DNA from: Edaphobacter flagellatus
GTDB taxonomy: Bacteria > Acidobacteriota > Terriglobia > Terriglobales > Acidobacteriaceae
Length of the DNA stretch: 64,000 nt
Direction of reading: 5' to 3'
NCBI RefSeq assembly: GCF_025264665.1
Contig: NZ_CP073697.1
Coordinates: forward strand, 62,001 to 126,000
The notes under the pieces were generated by a model. It did not search any database. It was not told the DNA's origin and saw only the letters and a program-made list of their open reading frames with translations. Position 1 is the first letter of the stretch. Each line of letters starts with the position of its first letter. Positions 43,307 through 51,197 of the stretch are shown here, one piece after another. A program made the position numbers and the translations under genes.

Positions 43307-45730
43307 ATGAACGAAGGTCGTTGGGTCCTTTTGATTGCGAGTGAAGTAGGTGGAACGGATTCGGTCTCTGACCGCGCCATGGAACGGCTCGTTGATGCCA
43401 TCAAGGAAGAAGGCTACGAGGTCGTCCGAACCTCCACTCCTGAGGATGGTGTGTCGCTTGTTACCTCCGATCCTTCATACTCTGCAATCCTGCTCGATTG
43501 GGACCTCGAAGGGGAAGGCCAGTTCGACGAGCGCGCCGCGCTCAAAGTGCTTCGCGCCGTCCGCCATCGAAGCAAAAAGGTTCCGATCTTCCTGATCGCC
43601 GATCGAACGCTCGTCTCCGAACTTCCGCTCGAGGTGGTCAAGCAGGTCCACGAGTACATCCATCTCTTTGGAGACACCCCGGCCTTTATCGCCAACCGTG
43701 TTGACTTCGCCGTCGAGCGCTATCACGAGCAGCTTCTGCCTCCTTATTTCCGCGAATTGAAGAAGTACACCGATCAGGGTGCGTACTCGTGGGATGCGCC
43801 CGGACATATGGGTGGCGTCGCCTATCTTAAGCATCCCGTCGGCATGGAGTTTCAGCGCTTCTTTGGTGAGAACCTGCTCCGCTCCGACCTCGGCATTTCC
43901 ACCGCCCAGCTTGGCTCGTGGCTCGATCACCTCGGACCTCCAGGAGAATCCGAGCGCAATGCGGCGCGCATCTTCGGGGCCGATTGGACCTTCTATGTTC
44001 TTGGTGGCTCCTCAACCTCGAACCAGATCATCGGCCATGGCGTCATCGCGCAGGACGATATCGTTCTTGCCGATGCCAATTGCCACAAGTCCATCTGCCA
44101 CTCACTCACCGTTACTGGCGCTCGCCCTGTTTACATGAAGCCGACGCGCAATGGCTACGGCATGATCGGCCTTGTTCCGCTAAAACGATTCTCGCCGGAG
44201 TTCATCCGCGGCCTCATCGACCGCAGCCCACTTACTAAGGGCGTTGCCAATCAGAATCCAACCTATGCGGTCGTCACCAACTCGACGTATGACGGTCTCT
44301 GCTATGACGTGAATCGCGTTGTTGAAGAGCTATCCAAGTCCGTTCCGCGCGTCCACTTTGACGAGGCGTGGTACGCCTACGCCAAGTTCCACAAGATCTA
44401 TCGCGGCCGTTTCGCAATGGACGTGCCGGACGACATGCCTGATCGTCCGACGATCTTCTCGGTGCAGTCGACGCACAAGATGCTTGCGGCATTTTCGATG
44501 GGTTCGATGGTGCACATCAAGCTCAGCCCACGCGCTCCGCTGGAGTTCGATCAGTTCAACGAGTCCTTCATGATGCACGGGACGACGTCGCCCTTCTATC
44601 CCCTGATCGCTTCGCTCGACGTTGCTGCGGCCATGATGGACGAGCCCGCCGGCCCGACCTTAATGTACGAAACCATTCAGGATGCCATCAGCTTCCGCAA
44701 GGCCATGTCATCCGTTGCTCATCGGCTTCGCGCCACAGAAAACGGCGAGGGCTGGTTCTTCCGGCTCTTCCAGCCGGACCAGGTCACCGATCCTGCGACC
44801 GGCAAGGTCGATGTCTTCGAGGAAACTCCTGACGAGTTGCTGGGCCGCAACCCTGACTGCTGGACGCTCAAGCCCGGCGAGGACTGGCACGGCTTCCAGG
44901 ACGAAGACATTGCAGACGGCTACTGCATGCTCGACCCCACCAAGGTCACCATCCTGATGCCCGGCGTCAACGCGCAGGGCAGAGTCAGCGAGTGGGGTAT
45001 CCCGGCAGCTATCCTGACCGAATTCCTCGACTCTCGCCGTGTTGAGATCGCCCGCACAGGCGATTACACCGTCCTGGTCCTCTTCTCGGTAGGAACATCG
45101 AAGGGCAAGTGGGGATCGCTCCTGGAAAATCTCTTTGAGTTCAAACGCCTCTACGACAGCGACGCCACACTCGAAGAAGCTTTGCCGGAGCTGGTTGCGA
45201 AGTATCCCCAGCGCTATCGCAATGCCACTCTCAAAGAGCTTTCCGACGAGATGCACGCGGCGATGATCGAGCTCAATTTGCCCACGCTTGTCGGCGAAGC
45301 ATGCGATGAGGACTTTGACCCCGTTCTCACACCTGCGCAGACCTATCAGAAGCTCCTCCGCAACGAGACGGAGAAGATTCGCTTCACCCAGATGCCCGGT
45401 CGTATCGGTGCAGTCATGCTAGTTCCTTATCCCCCCGGCATTCCCATGTGCATGCCCGGCGAACGGTTGGGCGGACCGGAGAGCCCGGTCATCCGCCTGA
45501 TCCTTGCGACGGAAGCCTTCGGCAAGCGTTTTCCTGGCTTCGAGCGTGAAGTTCACGGTATTGAGGTGGATGGAGAAGGGAATTACTGGATGCGTGCTGT
45601 GGTCGAAACTCCTGGACAGCTGCATCCTGTAAGCGACAACGGGCAACAGCATCCGCCCAACTCCGCGCCTCCAGTCAAAAAGAAGCGCGAACGTCGCAAG
45701 AGCCACGACCTTTCCGGTTCGGGTATCTAA
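43307..45730 (+). CDS. Orn/Lys/Arg-type PLP decarboxylase with N-terminal receiver-like wing
   Basis: This 807-residue fold-type I PLP amino-acid decarboxylase of the large inducible (AdiA/CadA/SpeC) type has an N-terminal CheY-like wing domain at about 1-130 (ILLDWDLEGEG). The core follows with GVAYLKHPVG, GGSSTSNQIIGHGV, DANCHKSICHSLT, the cofactor Asp352 in HFDEAWYAY and the Schiff-base Lys391 in QSTHKMLAAFSMGS. A C-terminal domain with an extra basic tail (KKKRERRKSHD) closes the protein. Arginine, lysine or ornithine cannot be told apart from these motifs; arginine decarboxylase is my first guess. It sits between hemC and hemD with its own flanking hairpins. Confidence 0.93.
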   Translation: MNEGRWVLLIASEVGGTDSVSDRAMERLVDAIKEEGYEVVRTSTPEDGVSLVTSDPSYSAILLDWDLEGEGQFDERAALKVLRAVRHRSKKVPIFLIADRTLVSELPLEVVKQVHEYIHLFGDTPAFIANRVDFAVERYHEQLLPPYFRELKKYTDQGAYSWDAPGHMGGVAYLKHPVGMEFQRFFGENLLRSDLGISTAQLGSWLDHLGPPGESERNAARIFGADWTFYVLGGSSTSNQIIGHGVIAQDDIVLADANCHKSICHSLTVTGARPVYMKPTRNGYGMIGLVPLKRFSPEFIRGLIDRSPLTKGVANQNPTYAVVTNSTYDGLCYDVNRVVEELSKSVPRVHFDEAWYAYAKFHKIYRGRFAMDVPDDMPDRPTIFSVQSTHKMLAAFSMGSMVHIKLSPRAPLEFDQFNESFMMHGTTSPFYPLIASLDVAAAMMDEPAGPTLMYETIQDAISFRKAMSSVAHRLRATENGEGWFFRLFQPDQVTDPATGKVDVFEETPDELLGRNPDCWTLKPGEDWHGFQDEDIADGYCMLDPTKVTILMPGVNAQGRVSEWGIPAAILTEFLDSRRVEIARTGDYTVLVLFSVGTSKGKWGSLLENLFEFKRLYDSDATLEEALPELVAKYPQRYRNATLKELSDEMHAAMIELNLPTLVGEACDEDFDPVLTPAQTYQKLLRNETEKIRFTQMPGRIGAVMLVPYPPGIPMCMPGERLGGPESPVIRLILATEAFGKRFPGFEREVHGIEVDGEGNYWMRAVVETPGQLHPVSDNGQQHPPNSAPPVKKKRERRKSHDLSGSGI

Positions 45731-45731
45731 T

Positions 45732-45760
45732 AGGAAGCTCCGGTTTACCCGGGGCTTCCT
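45732..45760 (+). terminator. Terminator-like hairpin after decarboxylase gene
   Basis: A 12-bp stem AGGAAGCTCCGG / CCGGGGCTTCCT (one G-T wobble) with loop TTTAC lies directly after the stop codon. No T tract follows, so termination may be weak or the hairpin may protect the mRNA end. Confidence 0.6.
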
Positions 45761-45824
45761 CGCGTGTGCCTCATGCGATCGTCTCGTCGATTCGTACGGT
45801 TGACTCGGCTAGAATCGCAGTGGA

Positions 45825-46586
45825 ATGTCTCTCTCCGGCAAACGCATTCTCGTCACACGAACGCGCCATCAGGCCTCGGAGCTTGCATCGCAGCTTGCAG
45901 CTCACGAAGCGATTCCTATTCTCGTCCCAACCATTGAAATTGGTGCGCCTGAAAGTTTCGCTCCACTCGACGCAGCGCTCGCTCAACTAAGCAGCTTCGA
46001 CTGGCTGATCTTCACCAGCGCAAATGCTGTCGAAGTCTTTGGGCACAGATGGAAACCCGGCTCAACAACTCTTCCGAAGATCGCCGTCATCGGATCTGCG
46101 ACGGAGCGGGCGGTGCAGGGAATCGGCCTCCGCGCGCATCTTTTGCCTCAGAAATTCGTCGCGGAAGCGCTGGCTGAGTCTCTTATTCCTCACGCCTCCG
46201 GCAGCAGAATGCTGCTCATCCGCGGCGAGGAAGCACGCGATGTGCTTCCTGAATCGCTCACGCGTGCTGGAGCGACAGTTACCATCGCGCCAGCCTATCG
46301 CAACAGCATCCCCTCTGAATCCATTGCCGAGTTGAAGCGGCTTTATGCTTCTGACTCCAACTATCCGGATGCTGTCACACTCACCAGTGCGTCGACGGCG
46401 CACAATTTTTTCGCTTTAGCTGGGGCTGCAGGCCTAAGCCTGCCTCACACGACCGTCTTCGCTTCCATAGGTCCAATCACATCCGTAGCATTACGCGAAT
46501 CGGGGTTTGAGCCCGAGATAGAAGCCAGTGAAGCGACGATTCCTTCGCTGGTTCAAGCGTTGGAGCGGTACTTCAATACAAGATAG
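45825..46586 (+). CDS. hemD: Uroporphyrinogen-III synthase
   Basis: The 253-residue HemD-family protein cyclises hydroxymethylbilane to uroporphyrinogen III. The family is poorly conserved. Recognisable pieces are GKRILVTRTRHQASELASQL at the N-terminus, DWLIFTSANAVEVF, KIAVIGSATERAVQ, MLLIRGEEARDVLPE, AVTLTSASTAHNF and SIGPITSVALRESG near the end. Length and bilobed motif order are typical. Context with hemA and hemC supports the call. The stop is directly followed by the convergent nth stop with no gap. Confidence 0.93.
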   Translation: MSLSGKRILVTRTRHQASELASQLAAHEAIPILVPTIEIGAPESFAPLDAALAQLSSFDWLIFTSANAVEVFGHRWKPGSTTLPKIAVIGSATERAVQGIGLRAHLLPQKFVAEALAESLIPHASGSRMLLIRGEEARDVLPESLTRAGATVTIAPAYRNSIPSESIAELKRLYASDSNYPDAVTLTSASTAHNFFALAGAAGLSLPHTTVFASIGPITSVALRESGFEPEIEASEATIPSLVQALERYFNTR

Positions 46587-47279
46587 TTAGTGCGAGCTCC
46601 AAGTCTTGTCGCTTGAATTACACAGCTTCTCCAACGTGCAGTCTACGCAGCGAGGCTTGCGAGCCAAACACACTTGCCTGCCATGATGAATCACCTCGTG
46701 CGAAAAACTGATCCAGCGGTCCTGCGGGATGATCTTCATCAGGTCGCGCTCAATCTTCTCCGGAGTTTTTTCCTTCGTCAATTCCAGCCGTCGCGAGATC
46801 CGCATCACGTGCGTATCCACCACAACACCCACAGCGATTCCATACCATGAGCCCAGCACAACGTTCGCGGTCTTGCGTGCAACTCCAGGCAAGCGAAGAA
46901 TCTCTTCCATCGTCTGCGGCACCTTCCCGCCAAATTCTTCTACAACAATGCGTGCTGCGCCCTGAATCGACTTCGCCTTATTCCTGAAGAAACCCGTCGT
47001 GCGAATCAGTTCTTCAATCTCAGGCAGAGACGCAGCCGCCATCGCTTTAGGTGTAGGGAAGGTCTTGAAGAGTGCGGGAGTGACCAGATTCACGCGCACG
47101 TCCGTGCACTGAGCCGAAAGAATCGTCGCTACCGTAAGCTCCCACGCATTGCGATGGTGCAATGCACAGACGACACCCGGATAGGTGTTCGCAAGAATCT
47201 CCAGGATCGCTGCAACGCGCTCCGGAGCCAGCGGATTCTGCTTCTTTACAGCTTTTTTGATTGCGACTGTTCGTGCCAT
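46587..47279 (-). CDS. nth: Endonuclease III (base-excision DNA glycosylase/AP lyase)
   Basis: The 230-residue protein removes oxidised pyrimidines. The helix-hairpin-helix LPGVARKTANVVLG contains catalytic Lys136; catalytic Asp155 is in VVVDTHVMRISRRL. The C-terminal [4Fe-4S] cluster ligands Cys204, 211, 214 and 220 follow the classic C-x6-C-x2-C-x5-C spacing. The N-terminus has a short Lys-rich extension. It lies nine bases after hemQ on the same strand and is likely co-transcribed with it. Confidence 0.97.
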   Translation of the reverse strand: MARTVAIKKAVKKQNPLAPERVAAILEILANTYPGVVCALHHRNAWELTVATILSAQCTDVRVNLVTPALFKTFPTPKAMAAASLPEIEELIRTTGFFRNKAKSIQGAARIVVEEFGGKVPQTMEEILRLPGVARKTANVVLGSWYGIAVGVVVDTHVMRISRRLELTKEKTPEKIERDLMKIIPQDRWISFSHEVIHHGRQVCLARKPRCVDCTLEKLCNSSDKTWSSH

Positions 47280-47288
47280 TCGTCGTCG

Positions 47289-48089
47289 CTATCCCAGCCG
47301 GCTCAGCATCTCTTCCGGAGCCACACGCACACAGCTGAAGATTGGCGTGTCCTTGAGCGTGTACATGCTCGCCTCCGTCTCACGAAGCTGCTGCACCAGG
47401 TCCAGAAAGTCCTCAGGAAAGTTCGTCTCAAACGCTACAACAAACTCCTGATCGTCGATTCCAAAGGAATAGGTGGTATTCAGCTTTACGCGCGGATAGC
47501 TTAGCCCCACGCGAATATGCTCATCCATTAGCCGCTTGCGCTCATCCATCGGCAGCAGATACCACGGCCGTGTCTTCCAGAAGGGATAGATGAAGATGTA
47601 CTTCTGGCCACCGGGGCGAATTGCGCCGCGCCCTTCGCCTTCACTTTCATCCGGACGGTCGATCTGATACTGCGATCGCTTCGTCATTGCCAGGAAGTTG
47701 TGCGGCGTCTCCAGATAGCCGCCCAGCGGCGACGACAGCAACTCGCTGCGCATCTTGTTCATTTCGTCGACGGCATATCCAATCGACCATACGCACATAT
47801 CTACATCGCCACGTGTGCCCACGGTGGAGTACGTGAGCGACAAAAACTCGCCCGGCTTGTTCCACTTCGTCAGCACTTCGGCAAACGCTGCCTTATGTGC
47901 GGCCCGCTCTTCGGCTGGCAGACGACGCCACTCCGGCATGATCTTGTAGAAGCTGAAGCAAACGATCTGCCGTTTGACCGGCTTCGAAGGATCATGGGGC
48001 TGCACGCCATAGCTTGAAGCTGGCCGGCCACTTGCCTGCGTTGCAGCTGTACTCTTCTCAGACACGGGGGCGACGGTAGTCTCGGACAT
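47289..48089 (-). CDS. hemQ: Chlorite dismutase-family coproheme decarboxylase
   Basis: This 266-residue protein of the Cld/HemQ family oxidatively decarboxylates coproheme III to haem b in the coproporphyrin-dependent route. Visible family features are RQIVCFSFYKIMPEWRRLP, the motif YIFIYPFWKTRPWYLLP with the probable catalytic Tyr168, MDEHIRVG with the probable proximal haem ligand His191, and TTYSFGIDDQEFVVAFE. The start ATG 48089 was chosen for its AGGAGAAGAGAG leader; the open frame upstream runs through the divergent DedA gene and is a shadow. Neighbouring hemA/C/D strengthen the call over a true chlorite dismutase. Confidence 0.9.
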   Translation of the reverse strand: MSETTVAPVSEKSTAATQASGRPASSYGVQPHDPSKPVKRQIVCFSFYKIMPEWRRLPAEERAAHKAAFAEVLTKWNKPGEFLSLTYSTVGTRGDVDMCVWSIGYAVDEMNKMRSELLSSPLGGYLETPHNFLAMTKRSQYQIDRPDESEGEGRGAIRPGGQKYIFIYPFWKTRPWYLLPMDERKRLMDEHIRVGLSYPRVKLNTTYSFGIDDQEFVVAFETNFPEDFLDLVQQLRETEASMYTLKDTPIFSCVRVAPEEMLSRLG

Positions 48090-48161
48090 CTCTCTTCTCC
48101 TGAATACTTTAATGTTAACGCAAGCAGCCGTTCGCTGCTCTGCCGCTATACTCAAACCTGC

Positions 48162-48800
48162 ATGTCCGAGAAGATCATCGCAGTCCTTGCCAGCTTTATC
48201 ATCGCCGTTATCTCCGCCGGAGGCTACATCGGTGTAGCCCTCCTCATGGGCATCGAATCTGCCTGCATCCCGCTGCCGTCGGAGATCATCATGCCCTTTG
48301 CGGGCTATCTGGTACACACTGGCCAGCTCAAACTCTTCTGGGTCGCTACCGCTGGCGCGATCGGATGCAATCTCGGTTCCATCCCTGCCTACTGGCTGGG
48401 CGCATGGGGGGGCCGCCCCGCCGTCGAACGCTTCGGCCGCTACGTCCTCTTGAGCCGTCACGATCTCGATCGCACGGAGCACTTCTTTCAGCGCTTTGGC
48501 GGAATCACAGTCCTTATCGCGCGTCTGCTTCCTGTCGTACGCACCTTCATCGCTCTACCCGCAGGCATCGCAAAAATGCCGCAGCTCCGCTTCCACCTCT
48601 ACACCTTCATAGGTTCCTGGCCTTGGTGTTATGTGCTTGCGTACGTCGGTATGAAGCTCGGCGACAAGTGGGAGACCGATCCACGCTTTAAAGAGATCTT
48701 CCACCGCTTCCATCTCGCAGTAGAAGTCGCGCTTTTGGTCGGGATTGTATGGTTCTTCTGGACACACTGGCGCAATCGTATCCGTACTGAAGCGGCCTAG
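48162..48800 (+). CDS. DedA-family membrane protein
   Basis: The 212-residue inner-membrane protein has four to five hydrophobic segments. It carries DedA/SNARE-assoc signatures: ESACIPLPSEIIMPFAGYLV (re-entrant, with Glu/Pro), GSIPAYWLGAWGGRP, FFQRFGGITVLIARLLPVVR and IALPAGIAKMPQLRF. DedA proteins act as phospholipid (undecaprenyl phosphate or PE) flippases and in envelope homeostasis. It is divergent from hemQ and overlaps the convergent CPBP gene by four bases. Confidence 0.94.
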   Translation: MSEKIIAVLASFIIAVISAGGYIGVALLMGIESACIPLPSEIIMPFAGYLVHTGQLKLFWVATAGAIGCNLGSIPAYWLGAWGGRPAVERFGRYVLLSRHDLDRTEHFFQRFGGITVLIARLLPVVRTFIALPAGIAKMPQLRFHLYTFIGSWPWCYVLAYVGMKLGDKWETDPRFKEIFHRFHLAVEVALLVGIVWFFWTHWRNRIRTEAA

Positions 48801-49579
48801 GCTTGGTTGACTTTTTTTGCCGCCTTGGGCCAGAGCCATATGACTGCAGTCGCTGCCAGCATCACGAAGACATAGCTCGCCCATTGCGCAATCTCGACAT
48901 GCTTCTGCGAAGCGGATTCGATTACAGGTCGCCATAGTCCAGGCGTGCCTTTTCCGCCCAGCATCGTATCGGTGAAGTTCCACGCAGCATGCAGTCCAAT
49001 CGGCACAGCCAATCCCTGTGTTCGCAGGGCTGCTGCCCCAAACAGCAGCGCTCCCACGCCCGAGCCCAGCACGGCCTGCCACCACGCCCATCCTCCCAGC
49101 ATATGCTCTGCAGCAAACAGGGCAGCAATGGCCAGCAGTGCAGCCCAGGGGCCGAATCTCCGATCCAGTATGCGCAGGGGATAGCCACGAAAAGCCAATT
49201 CTTCGCGCGTCGCTAAAGCGATATAGATAGCAAGCGACAGCAACACGTCCGCCGACGTAAAGCTCTGTACGCGCTCATATCTCACACCGGTCAACACCAT
49301 GACCAACCCTGCACGCAATAAAGGCAATGCCATCCCCGCGATAAAGGCAATCCCAAATCGCTTCAGACTCCCAACCACGAAATCTGCGCCCACATCCGAG
49401 AGTGAGAGCTTCTCCCAATGGACAAATGCGACGGTTAACAAGAGCGTAGCGATCGCGGAGACACATCCCATAGGGAGCAGGCCCTTGATCCACCGTGAAG
49501 CAATAGCAAAAAGTATCGCCGTGCACACGACAAACAGCACGGCTCGCGCAGCCACTCCAACTCCCCCCTTTTGCCTCAC
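48797..49579 (-). CDS. CPBP-family intramembrane metalloprotease (Abi/Rce1-like)
   Basis: The 260-residue polytopic protein has the CPBP motifs: EE-x3-R as TREELAFRGYPLR (Glu126, Glu127, Arg131), a metal-ligand His159 in FAAEHMLGGWAWW, and HAAWN (His197, Asn201). These are the residues of glutamate-type intramembrane proteases related to Rce1. Substrates are unknown; bacterial members act in immunity to peptides or in anti-sigma processing. Nothing nearby identifies a partner. Confidence 0.92.
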   Translation of the reverse strand: MRQKGGVGVAARAVLFVVCTAILFAIASRWIKGLLPMGCVSAIATLLLTVAFVHWEKLSLSDVGADFVVGSLKRFGIAFIAGMALPLLRAGLVMVLTGVRYERVQSFTSADVLLSLAIYIALATREELAFRGYPLRILDRRFGPWAALLAIAALFAAEHMLGGWAWWQAVLGSGVGALLFGAAALRTQGLAVPIGLHAAWNFTDTMLGGKGTPGLWRPVIESASQKHVEIAQWASYVFVMLAATAVIWLWPKAAKKVNQA

Positions 49580-49774
49580 TCATCCCTCCAGTGCGTTTAT
49601 TCACACATACGCAGACCGCATACGTTAGTTCCCCAAAATGCGTTACCGCTTACCCTCCTTTACCGTTTACGCCTGTAGAATCGGGCATTCTGTTTGCGAA
49701 GCTCTTTTCGGCTGCTTCATACTAGCCCTTCCGAACCACGGAAAATCGCAGCACAGAAGGGTATCGCGTAGAAA

Positions 49775-51118
49775 ATGTCCAACACCCCCGCCGCATCCAG
49801 CGAAGCGGCATCCAGCATCAAGCCAGCTACAGGAAAATTAGGTGTCATGATCCCCGGCATGGGAGCGGTCGCAACCACTCTCATTGCTGGCGTAGAAGCT
49901 ATCCGGCGCGGGTTCGCCAAGCCGATTGGCTCCACCTCACAGATGGGGACCATCCGTCTCGGTAAACGCACCGATGGCCGTTCGCCGCTGATTAAAGACT
50001 TCGTTCCCCTGGCCTCGCTCGACGATCTCGTCTTCACCGGCTGGGATATCTTCGGCGGCAACCTCTACGACGCTGCTAAGACCGCGCAGGTGCTCGATAA
50101 CGACCAGCTGCAGCAGATTCGCCCCTTCCTTGAGTCCATCGAGCCTCTTCCCGCCGCCTTCAATCAGCACTACGTCAAGCGTCTCGAAGGCAAGAAGACC
50201 AAGACCGGCAAGAACAAGTGCGACCTCGCCAATCAGATTCGCAATGACATTGCAGAATTCAAGACGAAGACCGATCGTCAGGTGATGATCTGGTGTGGTT
50301 CCACCGAAATCTATATGGAGCAGGCTCCCGTTCACCAGACCCTTGCCGCCTTCGAGAAAGGCCTCGTTGAGGACGATCCTGCCATCTCTCCCTCGATGCT
50401 CTATGCATGGGCCGCTCTCAAGGAGGGCATCCCCTTCATCAACGGAGCTCCCAACCTCACCGTCGACATCCCTGCGCTCAACGAGCTCTCCCGCAAGATG
50501 AACGCTCCCATCGCAGGCAAAGACTTCAAAACCGGGCAGACCTTCATCAAGACCGTCCTGGCTCCGGCCTTCAAGGTGCGCAATATCGGCGTATCCGGCT
50601 GGTACTCCACCAACATCCTCGGCAATCGCGACGGCGAAGTGCTCGACGATCCCGACTCCTTTAAGACCAAAGAGGTCTCCAAGCTCGGCGTCCTCGAGTA
50701 CATCTTCCAGCCCGAGCTGCATCCCGAGCTTTACAAGGATCTTTATCACAAGGTTCGCATTAACTATTACCCACCACGTGGTGATAACAAAGAGGGTTGG
50801 GACAATATCGATATCTTCGGCTGGCTTGGCTATCCTATGCAGCTTAAGGTCGACTTCCTCTGCCGCGACTCCATCCTTGCCGCTCCGCTTGCGCTCGACC
50901 TCGTCCTCTTCATGGACCTCGCTGCGCGCACGCCTTCACTGCGCGGACTCGGCATTCAGGAGTGGCTCAGCTTCTACTTCAAGGACCCTGACTCGGCCCC
51001 CGGCGTCTACCCGGAGCACGATCTCTTCATCCAGAACATGAAGCTTAAGAACACGCTCCGCCACATCATGGGAGAGGACCTCATCACCCATCTCGGCCTC
51101 GATTACTACGGCGAGTAA
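49775..51118 (+). CDS. ino1: myo-Inositol-1-phosphate synthase
   Basis: This 447-residue NAD-dependent enzyme converts glucose-6-phosphate to inositol-3(1)-phosphate. The NAD-binding GVMIPGMGAVATTLIAGVEA opens the protein. Conserved family blocks are FTGWDIFGGNLYDAA, FINGAPNLTVDIPAL, GKDFKTGQTFIKTVLAP, SGWYSTNILGNRDGEVL and GWLGYPMQLKVDFLCRDSIL. It is close to the bacterial family length. Inositol may serve phospholipid or compatible-solute synthesis here. It has a strong terminator 14 bases after its stop. Confidence 0.96.
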   Translation: MSNTPAASSEAASSIKPATGKLGVMIPGMGAVATTLIAGVEAIRRGFAKPIGSTSQMGTIRLGKRTDGRSPLIKDFVPLASLDDLVFTGWDIFGGNLYDAAKTAQVLDNDQLQQIRPFLESIEPLPAAFNQHYVKRLEGKKTKTGKNKCDLANQIRNDIAEFKTKTDRQVMIWCGSTEIYMEQAPVHQTLAAFEKGLVEDDPAISPSMLYAWAALKEGIPFINGAPNLTVDIPALNELSRKMNAPIAGKDFKTGQTFIKTVLAPAFKVRNIGVSGWYSTNILGNRDGEVLDDPDSFKTKEVSKLGVLEYIFQPELHPELYKDLYHKVRINYYPPRGDNKEGWDNIDIFGWLGYPMQLKVDFLCRDSILAAPLALDLVLFMDLAARTPSLRGLGIQEWLSFYFKDPDSAPGVYPEHDLFIQNMKLKNTLRHIMGEDLITHLGLDYYGE

Positions 51119-51132
51119 CCGGGCGGAAAGTC

Positions 51133-51168
51133 AAAAGCGGCTGCGCAATCTCATGCGCAGCCGCTTTT
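51133..51168. terminator. Bidirectional rho-independent terminator
   Basis: A perfect 15-bp stem AAAAGCGGCTGCGCA / TGCGCAGCCGCTTTT with loop ATCTCA lies between the convergent ino1 and GH18-CE4-GT2 genes. A/T runs on both sides let it serve both strands. Confidence 0.93.
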
Positions 51169-51197
51169 CCTTGCATCGTATAACCCTGCGATGTCCT

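Noticed and set aside
48090..48482. N-terminal extension of the hemQ frame through the DedA gene
   Set aside because: No homology to HemQ N-termini. A strong ribosome-binding site precedes ATG 48089 and the extension is antisense to a clear gene.
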